64,000 nucleotides of DNA from Pedobacter punctiformis (GCF_027213715.1 NZ_JAPWGM010000003.1:580402-644401); one strand, 5' to 3'; counted from the stretch's first letter, positions 27,379 through 36,974 are shown. Notes: generated by a model not told the origin, from the sequence alone. Program-made: numbers and translations.

Positions 27379-28309
27379 AACTACAATTTTAGTCCCAACG
27401 TATAATGCTGAAAAAACAATTTCAGAAACGCTAAAATCAGTAGAGAAATATCTTAAAATTAAACACAATATTGCAACCGTGTATATTGCTGACGATTGCT
27501 CAACTGATCTCACTTTATCAAAATGTAAAGAGACATGGAGGCATGAAAATACTGAATTGATCATTTTAAATAGCGATACCAACTTAGGGGAACGAGGAAA
27601 TGTAAATCGTGCTATAGCAAAATTAAAAAACAACTATGATTGGGTTTTACTGTTGCATGCTGATGATCTTGCCAAACATAATTGGCTCGATGAAATGTGC
27701 ACTGCAATTGAAAGGGCAGCCTCAAATATTGCAAGTATTAGTAGCAGTTACGATGTATTGCACCTCAACAATAAAATTGAATGTGGAGAGAATCAAAATA
27801 CAACCACTATAATTGAAGGAAATCAAAAGAGCATAAAGGACACCTTAATTTCGGGAACCTGGTGGCACATATCCGGTTGCGCAATTAATTTAAGATTATT
27901 TTTGCTTTCCGGAGGTTTTCATAATCACATGCCTCAGTATGGAGATATGGAGTGGGTCCTCAGAACTTTTGATCTGGGTTTTGGAATTATGTATATCTCA
28001 AAATCGCTGACAATCTATAGGCAAATCGATAGTAGCGTATCTTCAAAATCATTTAAAACTCATATTGATATTTATGAATTTGCCAATTTGATCATTAACT
28101 ATCAGAATTTATTTAGCAAGGCTGAGTTGAGAAAAATTTATTTTAAGTTTAACAAACAACTATTCAGCCGGAACATAAGGGCTTTAATAAACAGAGATGG
28201 TCAAAGATTAAAATCATCTGCTAAAATGTCTGCCTATTTATTTAAGCTCTTCTTTTTCACTAAAGAACCAAAGATTAATTTCAGAGACAACAACTTTATT
28301 AATGGTTAA
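27371..28309 (+). CDS. Family 2 glycosyltransferase
   Basis: 312 residues from the ATG at 27371 (MIRTTILVPTYNAEKTI). An in-frame ATG 42 bp upstream lies inside the previous gene and adds a non-family leader, so it is rejected. YIADDCSTDLT near residue 37 and LLLHADDLAKH near 92 are the family 2 motifs. GDMEWVLRTF near 196 matches the ED-type base region. It overlaps the upstream gene by 8 bp and the downstream gene by 8 bp. Confidence 0.87.
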   Translation: MIRTTILVPTYNAEKTISETLKSVEKYLKIKHNIATVYIADDCSTDLTLSKCKETWRHENTELIILNSDTNLGERGNVNRAIAKLKNNYDWVLLLHADDLAKHNWLDEMCTAIERAASNIASISSSYDVLHLNNKIECGENQNTTTIIEGNQKSIKDTLISGTWWHISGCAINLRLFLLSGGFHNHMPQYGDMEWVLRTFDLGFGIMYISKSLTIYRQIDSSVSSKSFKTHIDIYEFANLIINYQNLFSKAELRKIYFKFNKQLFSRNIRALINRDGQRLKSSAKMSAYLFKLFFFTKEPKINFRDNNFING

Positions 28310-29339
28310 AAAATCAATTTTAATACTTGGTTCTTTTTCATCGGGTGCTTTAGAACTTCAGTATGCTAAAAATCTGAAAGCACAAGGTTGGTTAGTAAAA
28401 TGTATGGATATACAAGAGCCCGTAAATTTGATCAAAAACAAAAATTTGTTAACAAAATCTATTCATTTTGTTTATCCATCTGCTTATTATGAAGATTTAA
28501 ACAAAGTTATTTTGAAAGAAGCCGCTTTATTTAAACCAGTGGTGATTTTGATCTTTAAAGGAATGGAGTTATTCCCTGAAACTGTAGAAGAATTAAAAAA
28601 TCATTGTAAATTTCTTTGCAATTACAATCCCGATCATCCTTTTGAGTTCTATTCCAAAGGAGCAGGGAATTCAAATGTTGAAAAGAGCATTAAATTTTTC
28701 GATACTTACTTTTCCTACTCCAATTCCATTTGTGAAAAACTAAAAAATAGCTATGGTATTGATTCCTTTTGCATCCCTTTTGGATATGATGCTCAGCTTC
28801 TTCCGATAAAAAAACATGAAAGCTTTATAACGGATCAATTCCTATTTATTGGCGCCTGGGATAAAGAAAGAGAACATAATATTAAAAAACTGGCAGATAT
28901 TGATTTACAGGTTTATGGTCCTGAAATTTGGGCTAAAAAACTCAGGTTTAAAAAGCAAATCAAGTACCATTCAAAACCTTTATATGAGCAAAAATATGCT
29001 GACGCCTGTTTAAATGCTGGTGGTATTTTAAATTTTCTAAGACCTCAAAACATTCTTGAACAATCGCACAACATGCGTACATTCGAAGTACCTGGTTATA
29101 GTGGCTTATTGATCTCTGAACGTACGGAAGAGCAGTTATCTTTTTTTGAAGAGGACAAAGAAGCGGTTTATTTTTCCGAGATAGAAGAGTTAAAGCAAAA
29201 ATTAAAATATTATGCTTCGAATAGATCATCTGCAGCAAAAATTAAGGACAGTGCTTTAAAAAGATCACTAAAATCAAACTACAGCTATAAACACAGAGCT
29301 GAACTTTTAACTACATTTATCTCAAACCAAATTGATTAG
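28302..29339 (+). CDS. CgeB-like glycosyltransferase family protein
   Basis: 345 residues, GT-B type. SILILGSFSSGALELQYAKNL opens the protein; LCNYNPDHPFEF near residue 107 is the DUF3880/CgeB-like N-domain motif; the C-terminal part ACLNAGGILNFLRPQN and RTFEVPGYSGLLISERTEE near 250-270 matches the Glyco_trans_1_2 domain. CgeB-type proteins modify spore or surface glycans with unknown sugars. It is tightly packed with both neighbours by 8-bp overlaps. Confidence 0.8.
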   Translation: MVKKSILILGSFSSGALELQYAKNLKAQGWLVKCMDIQEPVNLIKNKNLLTKSIHFVYPSAYYEDLNKVILKEAALFKPVVILIFKGMELFPETVEELKNHCKFLCNYNPDHPFEFYSKGAGNSNVEKSIKFFDTYFSYSNSICEKLKNSYGIDSFCIPFGYDAQLLPIKKHESFITDQFLFIGAWDKEREHNIKKLADIDLQVYGPEIWAKKLRFKKQIKYHSKPLYEQKYADACLNAGGILNFLRPQNILEQSHNMRTFEVPGYSGLLISERTEEQLSFFEEDKEAVYFSEIEELKQKLKYYASNRSSAAKIKDSALKRSLKSNYSYKHRAELLTTFISNQID

Positions 29340-30189
29340 TCGCAAAAATATCGTTGTAGCAAAACTACCAAATGCTGGTTTAGGAAATAAGCTTTTTGTT
29401 TGGGCCAGAGCAATGTCCTTTGCGTATATTAACCACCTGCCATTATATGTAATCGGTTTAAATCGAGTTCATATCGGACCTTTTTTAAGAAAAGAACGTG
29501 TTAAAAGGTTTTATTTTGGTCAATTCAAAAGAAATTCGTTCTCAAGTTATATCAATTACCAAAAACATATTTTGTTTAAAAGTAATAGTATTGTAGAGCC
29601 GGAAATTAAATACCATCCCACCAATAAGCCAACACTATTTCTATTTGATAAGATTCCTTCATGGAAAGACTATTTTAAAAGTATTCATGAACATCGGGAA
29701 TTGATTAAAATGGAATTCAAAAATATTTTATCTGAAAAAGTAAAAAAAAATCTGAGTTCTCAGCAAGATTTGGAAATTGGTGTCCACATTAGGATGGGCG
29801 ATTTTAAGCCCCTTCCAGCTGGCGAAAATTTTAAAAATTTCGGCGCTACAAGAACACCATTAAAATATTTTATTGATTGTATTATGGCTATTCGTAGAAA
29901 ATGCGAAAAAGAATTAGATGTCAGAATTTTTAGTGACGGCTTTAAAAGTGAACTTAAGGAAATTTTAATACTAAACAATGTTAGCCTTCAGGAGCCTGAT
30001 TTAGATGTGGTTGATTTAATTAAATTAAGTAAAAGTAAACTAATTATTACTTCTGCTCACAGTTCTTTTAGTGAATGGGCAGGTTTCCTCTCTGACGCTC
30101 CTATTATTAGACATCCAGACCATATTCATGGAAAAATTAGAAATGAAAATGAATTATTTGAAGGAACTATTGAACAATATTTAGCATGA
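29332..30189 (+). CDS. Family 11-like fucosyltransferase
   Basis: 285 residues. GLGNKLFVWARAMSFAY near residue 16 corresponds to the GLGNQMFQYA motif of alpha-1,2-fucosyltransferases, and GVHIRMGDF near 147 to the HxRRGD donor-binding motif; TSAHSSFSEWAGFLSD near 240 is the third family block. The motifs are recognisable but altered, so a donor other than GDP-fucose is possible. It begins at a TTG that overlaps the previous gene by 8 bp and ends in an ATGA overlap with the next. Confidence 0.78.
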   Translation: MISRKNIVVAKLPNAGLGNKLFVWARAMSFAYINHLPLYVIGLNRVHIGPFLRKERVKRFYFGQFKRNSFSSYINYQKHILFKSNSIVEPEIKYHPTNKPTLFLFDKIPSWKDYFKSIHEHRELIKMEFKNILSEKVKKNLSSQQDLEIGVHIRMGDFKPLPAGENFKNFGATRTPLKYFIDCIMAIRRKCEKELDVRIFSDGFKSELKEILILNNVSLQEPDLDVVDLIKLSKSKLIITSAHSSFSEWAGFLSDAPIIRHPDHIHGKIRNENELFEGTIEQYLA

Positions 30190-31220
30190 AAATTTCAATA
30201 TGTATACCTCAATATAATAGGATTCAATACCTCAAAATATCATTATTAAAGATAGCTGAACAAAAAGAAGCAGAAATTGAAATTGTAATTTCTGACGATG
30301 CAAGTACCGACGATACATCCTTACAAATTGAAGAACTAAAAAAAACGTACCCCTTTCCAATAAATTATTTCAGATTTGAAAGTAATCAAGGTTACGATAG
30401 AAATCTAAGGAAGAGTTTGGAACTTGCTTCTGGCGATTACTGCTTTATTTTAGGAAATGACGATACCCTAATAGATGATAAAGTAATTAATAGATTGACT
30501 AAATTTATTCAGGAAAATAATTATCCTGATATAGGGTTTTGCAACAGTGCAGATTACTTAAATATTGATGATGCTCAAATCAGGGCACAACAAACAGCGA
30601 ATATTGGAACAGGAGCTAATATTGCGTTAAAATACTATTCCAGTTTCAGTTTTGTAGCCGGCTTAATATTTAAAAAAAGTGCTTTTGATTCTGTTAACAC
30701 ATCGAAATTAGATGGAAGTATTTATGTTCAAATTTATTTGGCAACATTGATTATTATTAGAGGTGGTTATTTATTTACAATCAAAGAGCCTCTGATTTTA
30801 AAAGATATCCGCGTAAATAACGAAAAAGCCAATTCTTATTTAGACACTTTGCCCCGGACAAAAAGCGAATACAAAGTTTTAGATGCGGGTTTACCATCTT
30901 ATGCAAATGTTTGCGCAATGGCATTTAAAGATGCCGGGTTAAATGAAACCGAATATTACTTCAAAATTATAAAACGGATATACCAGTTTACTTATCCATT
31001 TTGGCTTCTCGACTACCGCAAGCACTCAGCATTAATAGCATCACGTGGTTTAAGAGAGGGTTTGAAATTAAAGCACTTTAAAAATCATGAATTATTTAGT
31101 GTCACAGACAAATTAAAACTCAAAGGTTATTACATGGTAAGTAGCTTTTTAGGCCTTAACATGCCATTGTCTTTATTTGAAAAATTAAAAAAATCTTTGT
31201 ACAACATTGCCAAATCATGA
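30186..31220 (+). CDS. Family 2 glycosyltransferase
   Basis: 344 residues. ISICIPQYNRIQYLKISLLKI, IVISDDASTDDT near residue 32 and FILGNDDTLIDD near 89 are standard family 2 motifs, the last giving the metal site. The enzyme resembles abequosyltransferase-type (WbaV-like) family 2 members with a long C-terminal part of helices. ATGA overlaps link it to both neighbours. Sugar is not predictable. Confidence 0.87.
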   Translation: MKISICIPQYNRIQYLKISLLKIAEQKEAEIEIVISDDASTDDTSLQIEELKKTYPFPINYFRFESNQGYDRNLRKSLELASGDYCFILGNDDTLIDDKVINRLTKFIQENNYPDIGFCNSADYLNIDDAQIRAQQTANIGTGANIALKYYSSFSFVAGLIFKKSAFDSVNTSKLDGSIYVQIYLATLIIIRGGYLFTIKEPLILKDIRVNNEKANSYLDTLPRTKSEYKVLDAGLPSYANVCAMAFKDAGLNETEYYFKIIKRIYQFTYPFWLLDYRKHSALIASRGLREGLKLKHFKNHELFSVTDKLKLKGYYMVSSFLGLNMPLSLFEKLKKSLYNIAKS

Positions 31221-32368
31221 GGATTAGTGTTTTTGTGCCTGGAAGACTGCATGGTTTTGAAATGGCACTTTATTTTCAAAAGATGGGTATACTAAATGAA
31301 TTGGTTACCGGTTATCCTAAAAAGTATGTTGTTCCATTTGGAATTGAAAAACAGTTTGTAAAATCAATATACTTAAATGAAATTATTAATAGAACAACTA
31401 ATTGGCTGGGTTTAGGTTATCCTCTTGATTTTTTAGCATGCGAAGCTTTTGATTATTTAGCATCAACCATTATAAAATTTGATAGCCATGTTTATTTCAT
31501 CTGGTCAGGTTACGGTTTAAAAACAATTAGAAAAATCAGACAAAAAAATCCAGCAGCTAAAGTTATAATCGTTAGGGGATCTGCACATATTGATGAACAG
31601 GAATATCTATTAAAGAAGATCAATAATAGTACAAAGCAACAAATCAATCCCCGCATAATTAAAAAAGAATTAGAAGAGTATCGTTGCTCAGATTATATTA
31701 CTGTTCCAAGCTCATTTGCTTTTGATAGTTTTATCAATCGTGGAATAAATAAAGAAAAACTTTTTCTTAACTTTTTGGGGGTGAATCTTGAGGAATTTCC
31801 TTTTAAAGAAAAAAATATCGATAGACATAAACCCTTAATATTTGGTAATGTAGGAACACTTAGCAAGAGAAAAAATGTTTTAGCAATAATAGAAGTGTTG
31901 CACAAACTTAATCTTAACGGACACAATTTTAAATTGATACTTGCCGGACAAATTGATCATGAATCTTTTGATGCCTCCATTTTGAAAAAATACACTTTTA
32001 TTGATTACAGAGGAAAAGTTGATCAGAGAGAATTGCATCTTATTTATGCAGAAATAGATGTTTTTATAATAAACAGTATTGAAGAAGGACTAGCCATGGT
32101 ACAATTACAGGCAATGTCTTGCGGTTGCCCTATCATTGCAACAACAAATACAGGAGGAACAGACATTGTTAAAAACTATGAAAACGGAATTATCATCTCA
32201 ATATTAGATGACAATGCACTTGAAAAATCTATTATATGGTTTAACGACCATAAGGATGATATCCATCAAATGAGTATTAAAAGTAGAGAAATTGCACAAA
32301 CAGGCTTTACCTGGGATGATTTTGGCAAACGAAATCTAGATTTTATTAAAAAAATCCTTCAGAATTGA
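31217..32368 (+). CDS. Family 4 glycosyltransferase
   Basis: 383 residues, GT-B. RISVFVPGRLHGFEMALYFQKM opens the N-domain; the C-domain has FGNVGTLSKRKNVLAIIEVL near residue 210 and NSIEEGLAMVQLQAMSCGCP near 290, which includes the EX7E motif (EEGLAMVQLQA). Coupled by 4-bp overlaps at both ends. No membrane helices. Part of the run of transferases that build the repeat unit. Confidence 0.88.
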   Translation: MRISVFVPGRLHGFEMALYFQKMGILNELVTGYPKKYVVPFGIEKQFVKSIYLNEIINRTTNWLGLGYPLDFLACEAFDYLASTIIKFDSHVYFIWSGYGLKTIRKIRQKNPAAKVIIVRGSAHIDEQEYLLKKINNSTKQQINPRIIKKELEEYRCSDYITVPSSFAFDSFINRGINKEKLFLNFLGVNLEEFPFKEKNIDRHKPLIFGNVGTLSKRKNVLAIIEVLHKLNLNGHNFKLILAGQIDHESFDASILKKYTFIDYRGKVDQRELHLIYAEIDVFIINSIEEGLAMVQLQAMSCGCPIIATTNTGGTDIVKNYENGIIISILDDNALEKSIIWFNDHKDDIHQMSIKSREIAQTGFTWDDFGKRNLDFIKKILQN

Positions 32369-33507
32369 AAATTGTAGCTGCTGTTTATAGTCATCCGGAA
32401 TATTACCCTCCGACATTAAATGCAATTAATGTTCTATCTAATCATGTAGAAAAAATTGAAGTAATTAGCAGAAATGTAAAAGAAAATGAAATTGTATTTC
32501 CAGGCAATGTGAAGTTAAAGAAAAGTGGGGATTTTAAAAAAATCAGGGAAACAGAAACAGCCGGTTATTTTTGGAAGTTAAAATCGTTTATTCTTTTTTC
32601 TATAAAATTTTATCAGTCCATATCCAAAACCTCACCCGAATGGGTTATTGTATACGATCCAATCCCCTTACTATCTTATCAATTATTTCGCCGATTTTTA
32701 AGGTGCAAGCCAAAATTATGGTATCATAACCATGATGTTTTGGATATGATCAAAATAAAAAAGTATTCCATCTCCTGGTTTGCTAAAAAAGCAGAACAAA
32801 ACTCTTTTAATCAACTTAACGTATTCAGCCTACCTTCAGAAGAAAGAAAGCAATATTTTCCATTGGATAAATTTAACGGAGAATATTTCTTTTTACCTAA
32901 TTATCCATCCTTAGCTAGTGGATTTAAAAGAAATTACATAAAAGCCCCTAGCAGTTTAAAACTAATTTATCAAGGTCATATTGGAGAAGGGCATGGATTA
33001 ATTGAAATTATAAAATATTTAAAAAATCAAAAAACTGGTCTGAATATTTCATTAACCTTAATTGGAAATCGCGATAATCACTTTGAGAATATATTATTAA
33101 ATTTAATCAGAGAACTGGATTTATCTGATGTTGTAAAGATAATGTCTCCCGTTCCCTATTTTAATCTTAAGGAAATTACAGCATTACACGACATAGGATT
33201 GGCAATACATGAGCCGGTAAATTTAGCTTTTAATACAGCTGCAACTTCTTCTAATAAAATTTATGAATATTCAGCTCTAGGATTACCTGTTTTATTATAT
33301 GATAATATTGCATACCGTAAAAAATTAGATAGGCGAGCCTGGGCTTTTTTTACCGATCTTACTGAAAATTCATTAGAGAAAAATATATTAGCAATAAATG
33401 GCCAATATTTTAATCTTTCTAAATCAGCAATTGAAGATTTTAGCCGGGATCTAAATTTCGAAAATAACTTTTCTAAGATCTTATCTTACCTACTCACTAA
33501 AAAGTAA
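32365..33507 (+). CDS. Family 4-like glycosyltransferase
   Basis: 380 residues, GT-B like but divergent. KIVAAVYSHPEYYPPTLNAI at the start, WYHNHDVLDMIKIKKYSISW near residue 117, LIYQGHIGEGHGLIEIIKYL near 200, and NTAATSSNKIYEYSALGLPV near 290. The last block is the usual Glycos_transf_1 donor-side motif, with KIYEYSALGLPV replacing the EX7E form. Starts at a TTG overlapping the previous stop (TTGA) and ends one base into the Wzy-like gene. Sugar unknown. Confidence 0.8.
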   Translation: MKIVAAVYSHPEYYPPTLNAINVLSNHVEKIEVISRNVKENEIVFPGNVKLKKSGDFKKIRETETAGYFWKLKSFILFSIKFYQSISKTSPEWVIVYDPIPLLSYQLFRRFLRCKPKLWYHNHDVLDMIKIKKYSISWFAKKAEQNSFNQLNVFSLPSEERKQYFPLDKFNGEYFFLPNYPSLASGFKRNYIKAPSSLKLIYQGHIGEGHGLIEIIKYLKNQKTGLNISLTLIGNRDNHFENILLNLIRELDLSDVVKIMSPVPYFNLKEITALHDIGLAIHEPVNLAFNTAATSSNKIYEYSALGLPVLLYDNIAYRKKLDRRAWAFFTDLTENSLEKNILAINGQYFNLSKSAIEDFSRDLNFENNFSKILSYLLTKK

Positions 33508-34874
33508 TGTACTATATTTTATTTTTTCTCCCTTTCGTTGCTACGCATTTCATATCAGATCCTATAACTTCTTATGTTGTTTCCTGGTTTGGAAGTATAC
33601 TGATTATGGTGTACAGTATATATTTGGATTATAAAAAAAATGGAGAAAAGTTAAGGTTTTTTAGCCCTCTGATATTATCTCAGGGACTATTTTGGGGTTA
33701 TACAGCAATTACCACTATCTTTTATTTTTTAGATCAGTTAGGGTATGAATTTTTCGAACGCATTAGTTTTCCGAATATACCTGAAATAGAAAATTTAGCA
33801 AAAACACAGAAATACATTGTATTTGCACATGCTTGTTATTTAACCGGATATTTTCTTTACAAAGGCAGAAAAACAGAAAAACAAGAATATCTACTCAATA
33901 TTGAACCTGCTGATTACATTAAACTCTCAATTGGAGCAATAATAATTGGGCTTTTATTTTTAAAAACCCCGTTTTCACAACTTACCAGTTATTTAAATAT
34001 CTTTTCTACGATATGTGCTGTAAAGTATTTTGGTTATTCTTTAAATAACAGAAGACTGATCTTTAAAGGTTTTTTATATTTTGCCGGGATTTTAATTATC
34101 GGTTTTCTATCAGGGATGAAAGAAAGCACTCTTTTCCCTTTGATTTATCTCGGTGTAATTTTGTATGATAAATATGGGATACCCAGAACAAGCTTAGTGT
34201 TTGTTCCACTCATTGCAATCTATTTTTACTTTATTCCTACACTAAATGGCGCAGTAAGAGATTCCGTTTGGTATGGAAATAAAGGAGCTGTAGAAACCCT
34301 GTCTTCACTAAATAATCCGAATATTTTTAATGTAGAGAAAATAAAAAGTAATAATTGGGTATTCTTATCCACCAGATTTTCAGAAGTATCTATGCTAAAC
34401 CGTTATATAGAATCGGTTCCAAAATACCGGCCCTATTATGGTTTAGAAATTTATAAATACGGGATATCAAGTTTGGTTCCCCGTTTTTTATGGCCAGGGA
34501 AGCTGAGTCCGGATGCAACAGCACAAAAAAGAGCAGTAGATAATGGTGCATTGGTATTAAATTCTCCTTATGATTCTACTTCAGCTAAACCTCAAACCAT
34601 CGCGGATGCATATATGAGTTATGGATACATAAGCATCTTCATTACATTTCTAATTTATGGTTTTTTAGTTAATTATTTTGCAGCTTTATTAGAGAGGAAG
34701 CTTGGATATGAGTTTGGTTTATCCATTCTCTTCTATAGTCTGTTTTCTGTATTAAGTAAGGGTGGATGCTTTGAAAATTTATTTAATACCACATTTTATG
34801 GCTTTGTTTTGGTGTACATTGCCATTCATATTTTAAAAAGAGTAAACCTGATTGAGCCCAATTTTAATCAGTAA
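33507..34874 (+). CDS. Wzy-like polymerase, exosortase-associated type
   Basis: 455 residues with roughly ten to twelve membrane helices and one long extracytoplasmic loop (about 255-375) that contains RPYYGLEIYKYGISSLVPRF near 325. This layout is that of O-antigen polymerases and the exosortase Y-associated Wzy-like family of Bacteroidota. It would join repeat units on the periplasmic face. The ATG shares one base with the TAA of the upstream gene. Family sequences are diverse, so the assignment rests on topology, locus and the nearby exosortase. Confidence 0.8.
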   Translation: MYYILFFLPFVATHFISDPITSYVVSWFGSILIMVYSIYLDYKKNGEKLRFFSPLILSQGLFWGYTAITTIFYFLDQLGYEFFERISFPNIPEIENLAKTQKYIVFAHACYLTGYFLYKGRKTEKQEYLLNIEPADYIKLSIGAIIIGLLFLKTPFSQLTSYLNIFSTICAVKYFGYSLNNRRLIFKGFLYFAGILIIGFLSGMKESTLFPLIYLGVILYDKYGIPRTSLVFVPLIAIYFYFIPTLNGAVRDSVWYGNKGAVETLSSLNNPNIFNVEKIKSNNWVFLSTRFSEVSMLNRYIESVPKYRPYYGLEIYKYGISSLVPRFLWPGKLSPDATAQKRAVDNGALVLNSPYDSTSAKPQTIADAYMSYGYISIFITFLIYGFLVNYFAALLERKLGYEFGLSILFYSLFSVLSKGGCFENLFNTTFYGFVLVYIAIHILKRVNLIEPNFNQ

Positions 34875-34940
34875 GTCTCGATAGATGCTTTTACATCTTT
34901 AATTTATCAAACAGATAAACTCCGAAAAAAATTAAGTTAA

Positions 34941-36101
34941 TTGAAAATATTTCAAGTTACAGCTTCTTATAAACCTGCATATATTTATGGTGGCCCAATC
35001 ATGTCTGTTGCCAGGTTATGCGAATCTTTGGCACAAAACAGTACTAATGAACTTGAAGTATTTACAACTACTGCAAATGGCAAAGAAGAGTTAAAAGTAG
35101 CTGCTAACGAATCTGCAATTGTAGATGGCGTTAAAGTCACCTATTTTAATCGATTAACTAAAGATCATACACATTTCTCACCTTCATTATTAAGGAATTT
35201 AAGAAGAAAAATTAAGGTGGCAACTAACAAAGAATTGATAATACACATTCATGCCTGGTGGAATACCGTTTCTATTTTAAGTTGCTGGATTGCCAAATCA
35301 TACAACATTCCGGTTGTGTTATCGCCGAGGGGAATGCTCACCAATTATTCCTTAAATAATCGCAATAGTTTTTCTAAAAGGTTAATCCATAAACTGATTG
35401 GGAAACGGCTTTTAGAGTATTGCCATATACACGCTACCAGCGAAAAGGAGAAAAATGATGTGCTCGAAATCATTCAGCCAAAGGGCATTGAAGTGATTTA
35501 CAATCAGGTTAATTTACCTAACACACCTGTTTCTTTAACAGATCTTCTGGTTGAACCGTTGCCGATTTTTAAACTTATCTTTTTATCAAGAATTGAAGAA
35601 AAAAAGGGTTTAGAATTATTATTTAAAGCTTTATCTGATTTATCTATTAATTGGACCCTAACCATAGCCGGTTCAGGAGAAACAGCTTATATAGAATATT
35701 TAAAAGCAGAATCAGTACGATTAAACATTGATAAAAAAATAGTTTGGGCTGGTCAAATCAGTAATGACGAAAAATTTAAACTGCTTGCAGCACATGATTT
35801 AATGGTGTTAACTTCTTACAATGAAAATTTCGCCAATGTTGTAGTAGAAAGTTTAAGTGTAGGTACTCCTGTACTGGTTTCGGAACAAGTTGGTTTAGCG
35901 AATTACGTACGGGATAACGACCTTGGATGGATAACCACCCTACATACCGATAATATTAAACAACAAATTACCGAGGCTTGTAATGCACAATCAAAACGAC
36001 TGGAAATTAAGCTAAAGGCTCCGGCATTAGTCAACACTGATTTCGATTCTGCTGTGCTTGTCGAAAAGTATCTCGATTTATATAATAGAATTGTTAAATA
36101 A
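34941..36101 (+). CDS. Family 4 glycosyltransferase
   Basis: 386 residues. KIFQVTASYKPAYIYGGPIMSV gives the N-terminal GG loop; LSPRGMLTNYSL near residue 130, FLSRIEEKKGLELLFKALSD near 213 and SYNENFANVVVESLSVGTP near 293 are the GT4 landmarks, the last with the EX7E motif (ENFANVVVE). It starts at a TTG right after an in-frame TAA, with a 66-bp gap from the Wzy gene; a small AGATG/CATCT hairpin is in that gap. It precedes a WaaE-like family 2 enzyme. Confidence 0.88.
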   Translation: MKIFQVTASYKPAYIYGGPIMSVARLCESLAQNSTNELEVFTTTANGKEELKVAANESAIVDGVKVTYFNRLTKDHTHFSPSLLRNLRRKIKVATNKELIIHIHAWWNTVSILSCWIAKSYNIPVVLSPRGMLTNYSLNNRNSFSKRLIHKLIGKRLLEYCHIHATSEKEKNDVLEIIQPKGIEVIYNQVNLPNTPVSLTDLLVEPLPIFKLIFLSRIEEKKGLELLFKALSDLSINWTLTIAGSGETAYIEYLKAESVRLNIDKKIVWAGQISNDEKFKLLAAHDLMVLTSYNENFANVVVESLSVGTPVLVSEQVGLANYVRDNDLGWITTLHTDNIKQQITEACNAQSKRLEIKLKAPALVNTDFDSAVLVEKYLDLYNRIVK

Positions 36102-36105
36102 CCCA

Positions 36106-36960
36106 ATGCAAAAGGATTTCAGCTTCATTATTCTTACTTACAATGAAGAAATTCATTTACCAGGGCTATTAAATTCTATTAAAGATTTAAATGCTCCATT
36201 ATTTATTTTGGATAGTGGAAGTACGGACCAAACATTAAAAATTGCAAAAGAATTTAAAGCTGAAGTTAAAACCAATCCTTTCGAAAATCATCCAAAGCAA
36301 TGGGATTTTGCACTTCGCACTTTTGAAATCAAAACACCCTGGATTATTGGCCTGGATGCAGATCATATTGTAACGCCGGAGCTTTTTGATCTGCTGGATA
36401 ATTTTAAAGATGAAGATTTTAAAGACGTAGATGGAATCTATTTTAACAGAAAAAATTACTTTCAGGGAAAATGGATTAAACACGGTGGATATTACCCTTT
36501 CTACCTCTTAAAAATGTTCAGGAACAAAATTGGTTATTCAGATTTAAATGAAAATATGGATCATCGCTTTATCGTTCATGGTAAAACTACGATTTGGAAA
36601 GAAGGTTATTTAAAAGAAGAAAATTTAAAGGAAAATGATCTGCAATTTTGGAAATCTAAACATGAACGGTACAGTGATCTTATTGCACAGGAAGAACTGG
36701 ATCGTGCAAATAAAATCAGAACGCAGACTTTAAATCCTAAATTCTCCGGAAATCCTGATGAACGACGGGCCTGGTTTAAACGGATATGGTGGAATTTACC
36801 GCTTGGTGTAAGACCGTATTTGTATTTTAGTTATCGCATGTTATTTAAACTCGGTATCTTAGATGGAACAAAAGGCATTCAATTTCATTACCTGCAGGGC
36901 CTATGGTTCAGGCTTTTAGTAGACCGAAAAATAAAAAAATTAAAGCAACAACAATATTAA
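36106..36960 (+). CDS. WaaE/KdtX-like family 2 glycosyltransferase
   Basis: 284 residues from the ATG at 36106 (MQKDFSFIILTYNEEIHL); an upstream in-frame ATG at 36058 lies within the previous gene and is not preferred. ILDSGSTDQTLKIAKEF near residue 34, WIIGLDADHIVTPEL near 80 and the C-terminal part match the WaaE-like group that adds glucose or similar sugars to LPS cores. Located just before the exosortase, it is a candidate for the exosortase-associated transferase (XYAG1 type) named in Bacteroidota genomes; I recall that name but could not check it. Confidence 0.82.
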   Translation: MQKDFSFIILTYNEEIHLPGLLNSIKDLNAPLFILDSGSTDQTLKIAKEFKAEVKTNPFENHPKQWDFALRTFEIKTPWIIGLDADHIVTPELFDLLDNFKDEDFKDVDGIYFNRKNYFQGKWIKHGGYYPFYLLKMFRNKIGYSDLNENMDHRFIVHGKTTIWKEGYLKEENLKENDLQFWKSKHERYSDLIAQEELDRANKIRTQTLNPKFSGNPDERRAWFKRIWWNLPLGVRPYLYFSYRMLFKLGILDGTKGIQFHYLQGLWFRLLVDRKIKKLKQQQY

Positions 36961-36974
36961 TCTTCCCCTATAGT

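Noticed and set aside
33507..34874. Wzx flippase
   Set aside because: The helix pattern with one long extracytoplasmic loop fits a Wzy-like polymerase better than a 12-14 helix flippase.
34880..34915. Terminator between the Wzy-like gene and the next transferase
   Set aside because: The AGATG/CATCT stem is only five bases and the T run is broken, so transcription probably continues.
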